Origin: Asterella californica
Taxonomy: Eukaryota > Streptophyta > Marchantiopsida > Marchantiales > Aytoniaceae
Direction of reading: 5' to 3'
Assembly: GCA_036924285.1 (NCBI GenBank)
Contig: JAYKYS010000006.1
Coordinates: forward strand, 23,286,001-23,350,000
Length of the DNA: 64,000 nucleotides
Position 1 is the stretch's first letter. Each line of letters opens with the position of its first letter. Below are positions 11,788 to 22,813 of the stretch, one piece after another. Made by a program: the position numbers and the translations under genes. The notes under the pieces are model-generated. The model saw nothing but the letters and a program-made list of their open reading frames with translations. It made no database searches and was not told the DNA's origin.

Positions 11788-13445
11788 ACGTGAACTTTAG
11801 ACTGACCACCATCTGACATGTCCTTTAGCAGTCCCACAAAGTGCGGATGAAACCTCATGTGCCCCATAGTGTCCTACAGGTAGTCTTGAGAAACCCGATC
11901 GTAAGCTTTCATGAAATCTAACTTGAGAAAAAGAGTAGGCATCCTCTTGGCCTCGGTGAACTCTTGCCCCAACTTAAAACTCAGTATGTTGTCATAGATG
12001 ACCCTTCCCTGAATGAAGCCGGTTTGATGTTCATCAACAACGTTCCTTATCATGGATTTTAGCCTTCTCGCCAGTAGCTTGCTTAGAATCTTGTATGTGG
12101 CAGTTAGTAGGGAGATCGACCTCTTGTTCCCTAGATCGTTTTTTTCTCCTCCTTTTAGTATGAGTTTGATAACCTCTTGAAGTGTCTTCTCGTCGATCTT
12201 TCTTGTTTGCCAGAATTCCTTAACCATTGCAAAGCATTCCTCCTTTATAAACGGCCAGCACTCCTCCAGGACTTTGTAAGTAAGCTTGTCGATTCCCGGT
12301 GATTTTTTCTTAAGAAAACCTAGAACCAGGCTTTCCAGTTCCTCGAGAGTTGACGGTTTCACGAGGTGCACATTTTCCATGTCTGACATCCATTTTGAGG
12401 TTACCTCCATCACCTCTTCTTTTTTGGTCTGGTTTAGAGTGACTTCATCGTCTTCTCAGTACAGCTCCGAATAGAACCTGTGAACTCTTCCTAGAATTCT
12501 TTCGTGACTGTTATTTGACCATTTTCTAATTTCACCTCTTCATAACCTCCCGATCGTGCTTAGCCTTGAGCTGGGCAAAGAAGTAGCTAGAGGGGACCTC
12601 TCCTTCCTTGAACCACCGAATCCGACTCCTCTTCCTCTAGAGAATTGACATCCTGATGTTCTTTTCTTCTGAGTTTTCCTTCCACCTCATGCAGTTCCAT
12701 TGTTAAGGTCTCCGAGTTATTGTTTGCTACAAGAGTTCTCAGTCTTTGCAGTTCGTCTTCCAGCCCGGCCCTTTAAAGTAACTTCTGCCTTGTCAGCCTT
12801 CTTTCTTCCATAAGCACTCTACGTACTCTCGTCCATCCCACCGTCCTCTTAACTCGTGGATCTTCGCTAGCTCTTCGTTGCTCTCTCCATACTGTTTCTA
12901 TCCTCTTTATTCTGGGGGTTTTCAGCATGGTGACGTCCATTTTGAAGTAGGTTGACTTCCTAATCTTCTCTCTTGTTTCCTCCTCTTTCAGGTTGATGCA
13001 CACTATAACCGGAATGTGGTCCGAGAGTCTCTATCTCTCGTCATGCACAATTTTAGTTATCCCGGCACACCATTCAGCGCTGTCATTAATTTAGCACTTA
13101 TCTAGTCTCGCTTAGGCTCATGTCTTCCCCCCGACCTCACCTGCCTTATGAAAACCGGCCGTTCTCTTCTCTGAGCACAAAATAGAGCATCCACTAGGTC
13201 CACCTGGAGGAGAGTGTTCCTCCACAACTTAAGTTCACTACCATGTAGCAGAAGTGAGGGTCCAATGTTTTCGTCAAGGAGTCCCACCATGTTCCAGTCC
13301 CCTAGAAGAATCCACTTTCTTTCCCTCGTCCGGACACCTAGTCATTCCCATAGCTGTCGCCTCCCTTCTCTTCTATTGGGTGCGCACACTGAGGTCACCC
13401 CTATGCGATCTAGTGGTGGAGGCTCCATGGACACCAGGATTTAAA
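11788..13445 (-). pseudogene. LINE (L1-like), endonuclease C-terminal part and RT N-terminal part
   Basis: On the minus strand the segment begins within the endonuclease (IGVTSVCAPN, the SVYAPN motif, near 13395). It continues through the DWN/DE region and a LVDALFCAQ stretch (13290-13102), then enters the reverse transcriptase at 12413-11874, with KKSPGIDKLTYKVLEECW, GFIQGRVIYDNIL and LKLDFMKAYDRV (RT motif A). An in-frame TAG stops at 11874-11876; sense continues to the gypsy border and resumes at 773. Several shifts and stops (TAA near 13098 in the endonuclease frame) show it is decayed. Together with 1-773 it forms the 3' segment of a 5'-inverted LINE. Confidence 0.85.
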
Positions 13446-15297
13446 ACTCAATACGAAAATCCCAAGACAATGGCTGTTTGGTAGACCTCCCCTTGGTCGA
13501 CCCAACTTTCGAGATAGGGACAGACTTTATGCTAGCAGCAATCGGGCAGATTTTATACAAGACAACCATGAAGACTACGAATGCCTTACCCACACATCAG
13601 GGGGTGTGTTTTGATAGATCTCGATCAAGAAGTGAAAGATCACCTGCAAATAAGAGTAGAGACGGAGGAAGTAATAATACAGTCAATAATTTACCAGTCA
13701 TTTCTGGATACCTATTTCGTCTGCAAAAAGAAAGACCACTACGTAAAGAACTGTCCAGAAAATGCTAGGAAAGAGGAGGGTGCACTACCAGAGAAGAACG
13801 ACGGGCTGACCTCCACAAAACCTGACGCCGGGCAAACACCCTTGGTGGAGATATCGCTTAAGGGAGAAAAGGAAGACGGATATACTCAAGTGGTCAAAAA
13901 AATGGACTAGGCAGACGAATAGATGGATGGAAGTTAAGAAACCGACCAATCGAAACAGTGTTCTGGAGACGGAGGGGAGAAAACAAGAGAAAGAGTCCAA
14001 GGAAGAGATGCGTGATGCTGAGACCGGAAAAATAGAAAGAACGAAGGAGACGACTATTGAGAGAGGGGGGCCACTCCAAAGACTCATCAAGGAGAAGGGC
14101 TCAGATTGGTGCCTTCAACTCTCCAGGACAGCAATACGGGTCACCTAGCCGGTTCTCAGAAGCAACTTATCAACATCATGGGAGATCTATCGGATCTAAG
14201 TGAGGTAGCAGGGTCCAATCAACGTACAGACACCAGAATGATCGAGGAAGGAGAAGTACAGACAGGGGAGAAAAATGCTGACAAAGGACATGAGAGTCGT
14301 GGAGAGAAGTCGACAAACGTCACTGAGGAGAATAAAGAAGGCACAAAACAGGCGATCAATGACGAAGGAGAAGGACAAGTGAGGGGTGGCATGATAGAGG
14401 CAACTAAAGTAGAAGGAGACAATGGAGCGACATCGAGAAGCGAAATGATAAAGGATAACAAGATAGAAGAAAGAAAGGATCAGCTGCCTATGGAGGAAGA
14501 AGACATGAACTCGAAATTTTGGACGACCACAGAAGGAGAAGGAAGAAGAGAACGTACCTAGGAGAGTCTCGTCTCTCCTTGGAAGCCGGGGGCTGAGGAG
14601 GAGAGAACAAGGGAGATTGAGGATGTAAGAGCTGAAGGGAGGCTGTGGCTAGACACCCCTGGAATTTGAGGAGACCCGTCTGAAGGTGCTCGGCTTCCGT
14701 CGTCGTCACTCCGACGCATAGAAAGAGAGGTCCTTAAAGAGCTTGAGCCCAACTTGGATACAGGCATGAGAGGAGCGAGGAAGAGTGAACCGCCTAAGTC
14801 AAGGGGTACAGAGACAAAGCCAAGCAGAGGAGTAGAGAAGGCACCCTCATATAAAGAGAAATTGGTGAAAAAGGTAAACTCAAAACTGTCTAGAAGTCTT
14901 CTAGACGCTATGCAACCATCCAAGTAAGCTTTACACTGAGGACAGGAAGATAGAGAAAGGGATCCAAACAATAATTATAAGATGTAGAACACACTCAAAA
15001 TAGTTACTTGGAACGTAAGAGGACTTGGCGACCCGCATCGCGTGACCATACTTTGCCGGTGGCTGGAGAGAGATAGGCAGCCGGTAGACATCATTGCCCT
15101 TCAAGAGCTGAAAACGGAGGAGCAGAAACTCGAGCACAACCTGAAGTTACTAATGCCGACAGGCACCAGAATTGTCAATTATACTGAAGGTGGAAGAGGA
15201 GGGGTTGTCCTCCTAATAAGAACTCACGTGAAGGTGGCTAAGCATGGGGTTAGAGAGGACGGCTCGGTAGCCTGGTGTACTATCATCATCGAGATGG
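13446..15297 (+). pseudogene. LINE 5' segment in inverted orientation: ORF1 and start of endonuclease
   Basis: The segment is on the plus strand, opposite to the rest of the LINE. It starts inside ORF1: 13478-13600 and, after a shift, 13581-13910 encode a gag-like stretch (LPLVDPTFEIGTDF; CVLIDLDQEV) of the kind preceding zinc knuckles in plant L1 ORF1. The finger is damaged: VCKKKDHYVKNC keeps C, H and C but has lost the first cysteine. A long E/K-rich region without a single open frame follows. From 14982 the AP endonuclease begins, with TWNVRGLGDPHR, IIALQELKTEE (catalytic glutamate) and GGVVLLI. Homology ends near 15297 in mid domain, and the missing remainder is what starts the minus-strand segment at 13445. 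The ORF1 frame ends in TAG at 13908. Confidence 0.82.
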
Positions 15298-16028
15298 TGC
15301 ACCGTTGGTTCCGTTGTTTAGTCATGACAAGAACCACCAGAAAGTTCCTCCGGTTGAGCATGCGAAACTATGTTATCTGCATCCCCATTCCTTGCACCAG
15401 TCTTCTTGAGATCCATGTTTCGAAGACGTCTCGAGATGGACTACAATCTATCATCGACAGTACCACAGCCGTCGCTTTCAGCAAGGACAACCGCTAGCAA
15501 CCAGATTTCTATCCAGGTCGACTACCATCTCCAGTTTGAACTCCCCTAGTTGCTGGTTTTTCTGGATGCTCCGAACGGCCTCTAGCAGTTCTTCATCGGA
15601 CATCCCAGCCCCCACCAACGGATTTCGTCCTTCCATGTAGGGGTTCTGTCTGATCTTCCCCAAAAATTCAATGGTTTTGCCCAGCTATTCTCTGATGATT
15701 CCCCTCTCCTGATTTTTGCATCGTGTGCGCAGAGTTACTTGGTTGTCATGCACTCGTCTGTTTCAGCACCTGCTGCAACCCTTCTACCAATGAGGTGTTG
15801 CCTTGTACTTTCTGTAGGTCTGCCATCGGACCGTGTCCTTCATTACGAGGTCCCAAGTGATCAGAAATGTTCCCTCAACTGATGCCTGACACCTCGAAAA
15901 GAGAATCGTTGGTACTTTCTCGCTTGACATCCTCCATGGATCCCCACCAACTGCTGCCTGGCACCCCTGGAATAGTATCGATTATTCCGATCTGCTCGTC
16001 CTTCTTCGTATGCACACCTCCTGACCGT
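15298..16028. other. Unassigned sequence between the LINE and gypsy element 2
   Basis: I see no recognisable gene here. The reading frames are short and on both strands. This is the older sequence into which the LINE and element 2 inserted. It ends with CCGT (16025-16028), the left target duplication of element 2, and continues after 21790. Confidence 0.5.
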
Positions 16029-16058
16029 TGTCGGAGTGTGATCCGTCTACCTAGGAAA
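16029..16058 (-). repeat. Remnant of the 3' LTR of gypsy element 2 (30 bp)
   Basis: These 30 bases match the first 30 bases of the 5' LTR at 20416-20445. Coding sequence of the integrase starts immediately after them, so the rest of the LTR and the end of pol were lost in one deletion. Confidence 0.85.
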
Positions 16059-17985
16059 TTTAGCTACCCATTTATAATGAATGGCTAAAGGATAAGTAGG
16101 ATGCAATCCATCACGATGACGTACGTTGGAATACATCTGACAGGGTATACAGGATGAAACAAACTGTACTACATCCTTATACATACCCTTCCACCAATAC
16201 TTTTCCTTCATCTTGGCAAATGTAGCCCAAACTCCTCTATGACCAGCCCATAAACTCTCATGGAACTCCTTGATCAGCTTCTGCTGCGATTCTAGGTCAC
16301 ATACCACCCGCTGCGGTATACCTCCTTGTAGCTTATGGCGCTTCCATAGATGTCCTCCATGTAAAAAGTAACCATAAGCTGTTCTACGGATCCTCTTGAA
16401 ATCTTCCGTAGAGTTGGTGGTGAAGCTAAAAGATCCTTCAACTTCCTCATAGACTCGCTTTGCTCCTCTTGCCACTGAAATCTTTGCCCCTTCCTCAGCA
16501 GCTTGTACAACGGATCTGCTACATGAGCAAAGTGTGGAATCCATATATGATAAAACACACATGCTCCTAGAAACCTTCTCACCTCAGTAACCGATCCACA
16601 TGTCTCCTTCATCCTTCGGATGGCATCAACCTTGTTTGGACAAGGTTTCCGACCATAAGATCCACACAGATGTCCCACTATTAACACCTCTTGTACTCCA
16701 AACACAGACTTGGCTCCTGATAAAGTCAAATGAACCTCTTCCAGTCGACTCAGTATCTTATCACAATCAGCTATGTGATCTGCTACAAACTTACGGCACC
16801 CCCTCTAATCTTTTACCTCATTCTTCTCCTCCTCAGCACACCCTTTGATCGGCACATCATCAAGGAATGGCATAGTTTTTTCAGGAATGAAGTCCCTCAA
16901 AACTTTGTTCATGCCATTCATCATATGTGCTACAGAATTGGTAGCACCTTGTGGCAAGGTGCACATCCTTAGTAACCCCAAAGGTGTCCTCATTGTAGTC
17001 AAGTCTCTACTCTCAGAGGATAGTTGAAACTGATCATAACCTGAATATAAGTCTCCCATCGAATAGATAGCACGACCAGCAAAAGCCTCTGCAAACTCGT
17101 CTACAATAGGTCCTATACCCATATTCCTGATAGTCACCTTGTTAACTGGCTGCATATCTTGGATGAATCTCAAAGCTCCACTCTTCTTCGGAACAGTAAA
17201 CCATCTGCTAGAATAGGGAGCTATAGATGGTTCCAAGATACCCATTCTAATCCTCTCATTGAGCAAGTCTATCAACTTTGGTAGATGAGCTCTAGGTACA
17301 GGGATAGGACGTAGATTCCAAGGCACATGCGGTATAGTAAAGATTACCATAGGTGCAACTACACTTGGATCTACACATCCTACTTCATGTGACTCAAACG
17401 CAAACGTCTTACCATGCCTAGATAGCATCTCCCTGAAGCTCTTCTTCTCTTGCTCAGTAAGAAATCCATCACCTCCAATCCTCAGCTCCTTCAGTGTTGT
17501 TTCTGTGAACTGGTGCCCAATTCTTCTCGGTCCTCTAAGCGTCGGTTCTCCAGCTGCTTGCTCCATCTTCTGATTGTAATCAAGTGGTAAAGGCAAAGCC
17601 ACTGGTTTGACTTTCTTTGCCACTGACTTGTACTTGGTCTCCACATACACCTCTTGCCGATCTATAAACTTATCAATTACATCATAAAGCTCCTTGGAGC
17701 TCACTCTCACCACTCTATCTACATCATCTATAGAACTTTCTACTATAGATTTCAACTCCCCTATAGTATCTACCAAATACTGCTCTTCAAACACTCCAGA
17801 TATGTATTCATCTCCTGCTAACTCTCCACTGTCCCACAAAGACTGCTGTACACACTTCACATGTTGCCTCTCAAACCTCTTCAGATTCTCAACCTTCCTA
17901 TAACACACTGATCCACATGATGTCAGTCCTAAGAAGCTAGTGGATAAAGCTTCCTGCTCTACTGGATCAGGCGAGAATCTTAGCT
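16059..17985 (-). pseudogene. Pol of gypsy element 2, RT intact in outline, RNase H and most of integrase deleted
   Basis: The frame is -1 relative to gag and is open from the end of gag at 17986. It encodes an RT domain close to element 1, with FTVPKKSGALRF and the palm motif MPFLDDVPIKG. An in-frame TAG lies at 16805-16807, where element 1 has a glutamine codon. Sense continues through KSVFGVQEVLIVGHLCG. Near 16420 the sequence jumps past RNase H into RRTAYGYFLHGGHLW and the HHCC finger (HESLWAGHRG, CIPCQ). It ends after AIHYKWV where the LTR remnant begins, so the DDE core is gone. Confidence 0.88.
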
Positions 17986-20340
17986 CTACTGTACCGTTGA
18001 AGTCTCGCTCTTCAATGGTACTCTGCCAAAACCCTTAGACTCTCTAAACTCCTGAGTAATCTTAGGTAGTGGACGGTCTCTCAAGCTGTCACGATTCCTC
18101 TCATGTTCTGCAGCAACGGTCAAAAACTGAACAGCTCTTTTGCCGTCTCTACTACGTATCCTAGCATAGGCTGAACCATCATCCATAACTCGTGTCTCCA
18201 TTCTAACAGCAGTAATGTAAGGCTGCCCTAGAATGATAGGATAGGTTGACATGTCTTGCACAAAGAAATTCTGAACATCACTGATGTCACCCACAGTTAC
18301 CTTGATGTTGGGACAAGCACCATAGAGTTCTCCCCGCTGGTTGTTGGCAGCACGGATAAGCCACCCATGGTCGGTGTCTATGGGCCACCTCCCACGCTTG
18401 TACAGCTCCTTAGACATCAGATTAATCTCTGAGCCATGATCAATCAACGCCACCACAGGTTCCTCTAGATCTCCCAGCTTCACTAAGGTCTCTGTGGTCG
18501 CTCTTGCCCAATGGTTGTGAGAGTAATGGCTCTTCTGCGATGCTTCCACCTCATCTTCAAACCTCACATGCTGATCTGATCTTCCCTCTGATACTTGAGA
18601 GCAATAACCAGCAATCTCATCTTCCTCATCCTCCGACAGTTTGGTCCCTAGAGCGTTAAGCGTAGCTGCTTCACCCAAAATCTGACGTTTCCTCTTGATG
18701 ATATCTATGATAACCTCATGGAACTCACGCTTTGCTATCCCAAGAATCTCACCCAAGGTAAACTCAACCTTCCCATTCAAGATACGATTCTCTAACACCT
18801 GCTTCAGGTCTGTAGCAATCTCAATATCAGACTGAAGTTTGTATGCAGGCATCTTACCCTTCTCCTTTGGTGTTGTAGGTGGTAGATCCTCCATAGTCTC
18901 TTCCCGAGTAGGTGTTGTCTCCTGCCTTGCCTCTGGTCTAGCCCTTTCACTCCTTGTAGCAGGTCGTTTGGCTGTAGAAGCCTCACCTGCATCCTCCCTC
19001 CTGCGTTTTTCTTCTAGTACAGCTTCATGCTGACTTCTTGCAACATAAGCATGCACTGACATAGTATCCACAGGGTCATTCCATCCTGTAGTTTCTCTAA
19101 TTGAGTTGCCAACCCTTCGTAGCACATCCTTGTCTAGCTCTGTTCTAGCTACGGACCGCACTACATCTGACCACAACCCAGTAGTCCTTTTCTCTCTCTC
19201 CATCTCCACTTTCACTCCACAGGTAGCAGCATTCACAAGAGAAACAGCATGTGATGCTGATATCTCATTCACAAGTCTCTTCATACCACCCTTGCCAAAG
19301 TTGGTTCCCAACATCATCCCAGTCTCTCTCAAATGGATCTTACCGTCTTTGAAGAAGATCAGATCCTTCCTCAATGCATCTGAAAACTCCCCACAATCTC
19401 TCCTTACATGGTCTAGGCTATCACACCATATACAACGATGAACAAAGCCTTCTCTCATCTGAGGTCTCTGCATAGCAGGCTGTACATTCTGCTCCTTCTC
19501 TTCTAACCTAGTGAGCTTAAGCTTAAGCTCCTTCATACCCTTAATCAACTCATCAAGCGGTGAGTCTTCCTCTCTAGCAATTACCAAAGCGGGCTTAGTA
19601 GGCAACTGCTTGACAGGAATTATCAGAGGTGCTGCTTCACTTACCACCACCTTGTCCCTTCTTCTCTGTCTCTTGGTCAGCAAAGAAACAGCCTCTTCAA
19701 CCTCCTTCCAATCGGTCTTCAATCCTCTCTCCTCACTCTTGTCTTCCAGCAACAGCTCAAGCTTCTCCTGAATAGTCACGTCCGCTGCTTGTAGGAAAAG
19801 CTCGGTCTTCTCAACCTCTAGTGTAAGCTTCTCTGTCCTAGAAAGCTGAGCATATTGACGATCAAACTCCCTTAACAACTCATTTACAGACAAACCTTTG
19901 TTAGGCTTCACCACCCACTCCAAGAATGTTCTCTTGGTCACCCTCTCTGAGTCTTCAGTGTAGTACTCCTCCTTCAAAGCTCGCATAAAGCTCTCCCAAC
20001 TCTGTCCTTGCTGCTGCTTGAGCTCCTTCACACGCCCACGAATCTCAGGGACAACAGCAAGCTCAAAGTTCTCCACCATCTCCTTCTCAAGTACCTTGTT
20101 CACCTCCATCTCCCTAGCATAGTATCGCACGTACTTGGAAATATCTGTCCCCTTGAACAGGTCCATCTGATGCACCACAGATTGCAACGCCTTGGTTGCT
20201 AACACCTCCTTCCTCTCTGTGCTCTGCTGCTGCTGCATGAACATAGAAAAAGCCTGGAACATCTTCATCGTAGCAGCATCAAACTGAATAGGTTGCTGAG
20301 CAGCAGCAGCACCTCCACTTGATGATCCTTGGTTGGCCAT
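17986..20340 (-). CDS. Gag-protease of gypsy element 2 (about 784 aa)
   Basis: I chose the ATG at 20340 (MANQGSSSGG), because the frame upstream has only a GTG. The frame runs to TAG at 17986 without interruption. The domains match element 1: a Q-rich helical gag N-terminus, a zinc knuckle CIWCDSLDHVRRDC, a charged linker, and a retropepsin-like domain ALIDHGSEINLMS with VILGQPY-type flap sequence (IILGQPY). The catalytic triplet is again D-H-G. That this frame stays open while pol is broken suggests the element moved fairly recently, possibly using other copies' enzymes. The protein has not been shown to be made. Confidence 0.9.
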   Translation of the reverse strand: MANQGSSSGGAAAAQQPIQFDAATMKMFQAFSMFMQQQQSTERKEVLATKALQSVVHQMDLFKGTDISKYVRYYAREMEVNKVLEKEMVENFELAVVPEIRGRVKELKQQQGQSWESFMRALKEEYYTEDSERVTKRTFLEWVVKPNKGLSVNELLREFDRQYAQLSRTEKLTLEVEKTELFLQAADVTIQEKLELLLEDKSEERGLKTDWKEVEEAVSLLTKRQRRRDKVVVSEAAPLIIPVKQLPTKPALVIAREEDSPLDELIKGMKELKLKLTRLEEKEQNVQPAMQRPQMREGFVHRCIWCDSLDHVRRDCGEFSDALRKDLIFFKDGKIHLRETGMMLGTNFGKGGMKRLVNEISASHAVSLVNAATCGVKVEMEREKRTTGLWSDVVRSVARTELDKDVLRRVGNSIRETTGWNDPVDTMSVHAYVARSQHEAVLEEKRRREDAGEASTAKRPATRSERARPEARQETTPTREETMEDLPPTTPKEKGKMPAYKLQSDIEIATDLKQVLENRILNGKVEFTLGEILGIAKREFHEVIIDIIKRKRQILGEAATLNALGTKLSEDEEDEIAGYCSQVSEGRSDQHVRFEDEVEASQKSHYSHNHWARATTETLVKLGDLEEPVVALIDHGSEINLMSKELYKRGRWPIDTDHGWLIRAANNQRGELYGACPNIKVTVGDISDVQNFFVQDMSTYPIILGQPYITAVRMETRVMDDGSAYARIRSRDGKRAVQFLTVAAEHERNRDSLRDRPLPKITQEFRESKGFGRVPLKSETSTVQ

Positions 20341-20387
20341 GATATCTGATCCTGTAACACTCTCAAGAAACTCCCACCCTAGGTGTT

Positions 20388-20404
20388 TCACGTCGAGTTC
20401 ACCA
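20388..20404 (-). other. Probable primer-binding site of gypsy element 2
   Basis: The 17-mer TCACGTCGAGTTCACCA is identical to that at the 5' LTR of element 1. Here it sits 11 bases from the LTR border at 20416. Confidence 0.6.
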
Positions 20405-20415
20405 AAAAGAGAGTA

Positions 20416-21786
20416 TGTCGGAGTGTGATCCGTCTACCTAGGAAAGCGCCGGGCTTCTGGCTGTGGTTGTTTACTCAAGAGGTTGGCTTTCAGGTCACAA
20501 CAGGAGCTATAAACACTCACACAGGAGTGTAGGATCCTCTGATATACTCAAAAAGCGAAATTTAGGTCTCACTGGTAGTAATAGGCTTAGGCGGTGAACT
20601 TTGACACACAAGGAGAGGAAAACTATGAAGGTTTAGACTTCTAAACTTCCCCTACATGTAAATAAGGTCCTACTGAACACACTCACGAAGTTTCAGGCTG
20701 AGACTAAATTCTAGCACCGAGATGTTGACAGAAAAGTTCTGAATAAGAGAATTATGGCAATTTCTGGTACCTAGACAGCTATTCAGACATAGAACAGAGA
20801 ATTGGCTCGATGAATTTCAAATCTTCTCACAGTATTTGAAGTCTACAGGATGCTGAACATCCCTGTGAAGTTGGGACTCCTGATTGTTTGTAGAACTCCA
20901 GATCTCCTTCTCTAAAGTCGCTGCTCTAGATTAAGAGCTTTTCAGACCCCCTCTGCTTCAGCGGCCGCCCTGAATTACTCAATTACTCAAATGATATGAA
21001 ACTTTTTGGACAGTCGTAGCCCTCCTGACAGTGAACGCAACCACGAAGTTTTGAAGTGATTTCCTCAATTCTGCTGCAATTGGCACCGAAAACCCCAAAA
21101 TCAACAAAAGTGACGCAGTTTTGGCACAATCCGAACTTCAATTGGGCATAACTCCTTGTTTATTGATCCAAATCGAGCAAAAATTTCACTGACAGTGCTT
21201 GGCACGACTAGCTCTCTCTTCCTGTGTTCTCAGATTTCGAAGATCCCTCACCAATTCTTCGAACTCTCCTCTAGAGCTCTATTTCTAAACTTAGAGTTTT
21301 ACAAAAGACAAAAATGGACCAATGGGAGTTCATAGCTCCACTTGACTGTCCTTTTGTGCCTTAAACTACCTGGTAACTTATCTACACTCATAAGCTACCA
21401 CGTCAAGCCCCCTAGAGTGCCAGCGTAAAACTTAAACTACCTAAAATGACACATAGCCCCGAAAAATAACTTAAATTAGCTAGAAAGCGTGCATGGGCGA
21501 CAAGTAAGTACAACCCATGAGCTCAAACCCCTATCAGCATGGAAATCCTAAGTTATGTACATTGAACGTCATAGACAAGTAAGAAGTCACTTGCACAAGC
21601 GCACAAATGCTTGAACAAGATAACTAACATACTATCAGCCTACTAGGACTCAAAATAGTGTTAACACCGTATACAAAGGTGTCAAACATATACATAAAGG
21701 ACTAGAAGTAATATGAGCTAACTTCTAGAACTACCAAACCTAAGCGTCGGAGTAGAAGTCAAGCATGTAGCCGCCAAGTAGCGCGA
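20416..21786 (-). repeat. 5' LTR of gypsy element 2 (1371 bp)
   Basis: The LTR starts TGTCGGAG and ends GCGCGACA, followed by the target duplication CCGT. It shares long blocks with the solo LTR at 22814-24133 in opposite orientation, for example around the NotI-like GCGGCCGC at 20960 and 23525. Confidence 0.9.
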
Positions 21787-22813
21787 CACCGTCTAATCTT
21801 GCCTCCGCTGCCTTCACTTCTTCCGTTTGTGCTTCGGCGGTTTCTAGTCCTCTTTTGTTTTTCAGATTTCATTTCTTCCTTGAGTGATGAAGCCCCTCCA
21901 CTGTCGCCAAACTTCTATTGGGGTTCCTCGCTCTTCTGGAATCAACCATGTTCAGTGATTCTCTTCTGTCCCTCTTTTTTTTCCAGGTCTAAGTCTTGGT
22001 TCGGAATTTTTTTCTCTCATAGCTCCGAACTCCACCACTTCACTGCCCCTTTTTTTGCACCTTCCTTCCGTCTTCACAATCGTCCCTTCTCCCTCCCTGG
22101 TCGTCATATTTTCTCACTGGTCGCCATACCTGTCTGTGAAGAAATCTTGACGATCTCTGCCGAGCCTTCCTTCGTCAGCTTCCTTCCGACAGGATAACCT
22201 CATCACCGGACTTAGTGAAAAATCACAACCCTAACTGTCAGTTGCCTTCCTAATTACGTCTTTCTCTGAACGTCCACGTTCCGTTACTCCAAGCACCTCA
22301 TCTCACTCGCGCTCCCTCTTAACTCTCTGCAGTCCTCCCCCCCCCTCTCCGCCATCCTCCCTCACGATCTTTTTATATCTGAAAGACTGGTGTATTGAAC
22401 TTTTCTGTTTCCCTCACCAAGCGGTAGATACTCTAAGTGGAGAACCAGTAGGGGGTTTCAAACATAGAGGTCCATCATATGCATACGGATTCTGCGGTAA
22501 GGTCCATAGTGATCGTCGACGAATTTCAAATGGACTGGTGGCAGATAGATTACATGAGTTCGTGAAGTACGTTGACAGAACTTTCATCTGCGTCTTAAAT
22601 GAACTAATTAATCACGGTCATGGACTAAACGACTCAATCTGTGATCATACGACGGACACCTTCGACAGGTGCCTGTCGGACTAAACTGTTGAATCTGTCC
22701 CGAGCTATTGCGGACAAGGTCGTGACTCTCATGGGTCTATGTTTGAAACCTCCTAGTAGGTCGGCCGCGCACGAGAACATTATGGGACGGGAGCTACTCC
22801 CATGACCGAGCGT
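21787..22813. other. Unassigned spacer with a 20-bp inverted repeat
   Basis: No gene is recognised. The first 600 bases are pyrimidine-rich on the plus strand. At about 22450-22475 the sequence GGTTTCAAACATAGA recurs in inverted form as TCTATGTTTGAAACC at about 22732-22747, which bounds a segment of some 300 bp that may be a small fold-back element. I found no convincing target duplication for it. Confidence 0.4.

Larger units (their letters stand above)
16029..21786 (-). mobile_element. Ty3/gypsy LTR retrotransposon 2, internally deleted
   Basis: This element is a relative of element 1, on the same strand. The right (5') LTR is 20416-21786 (1371 bp, TGTCGGAG to GCGCGACA). At the left end only the first 30 bp of the LTR remain (16029-16058), fused directly to integrase sequence. 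The 4-bp CCGT flanks both ends (16025-16028 and 21787-21790), so the element's outer borders are intact and the losses are internal. A second deletion removes RNase H: homology jumps near 16420 from the end of the RT/connection to the segment before the HHCC finger. The copy cannot encode a complete pol and could move only with help. Confidence 0.92.
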
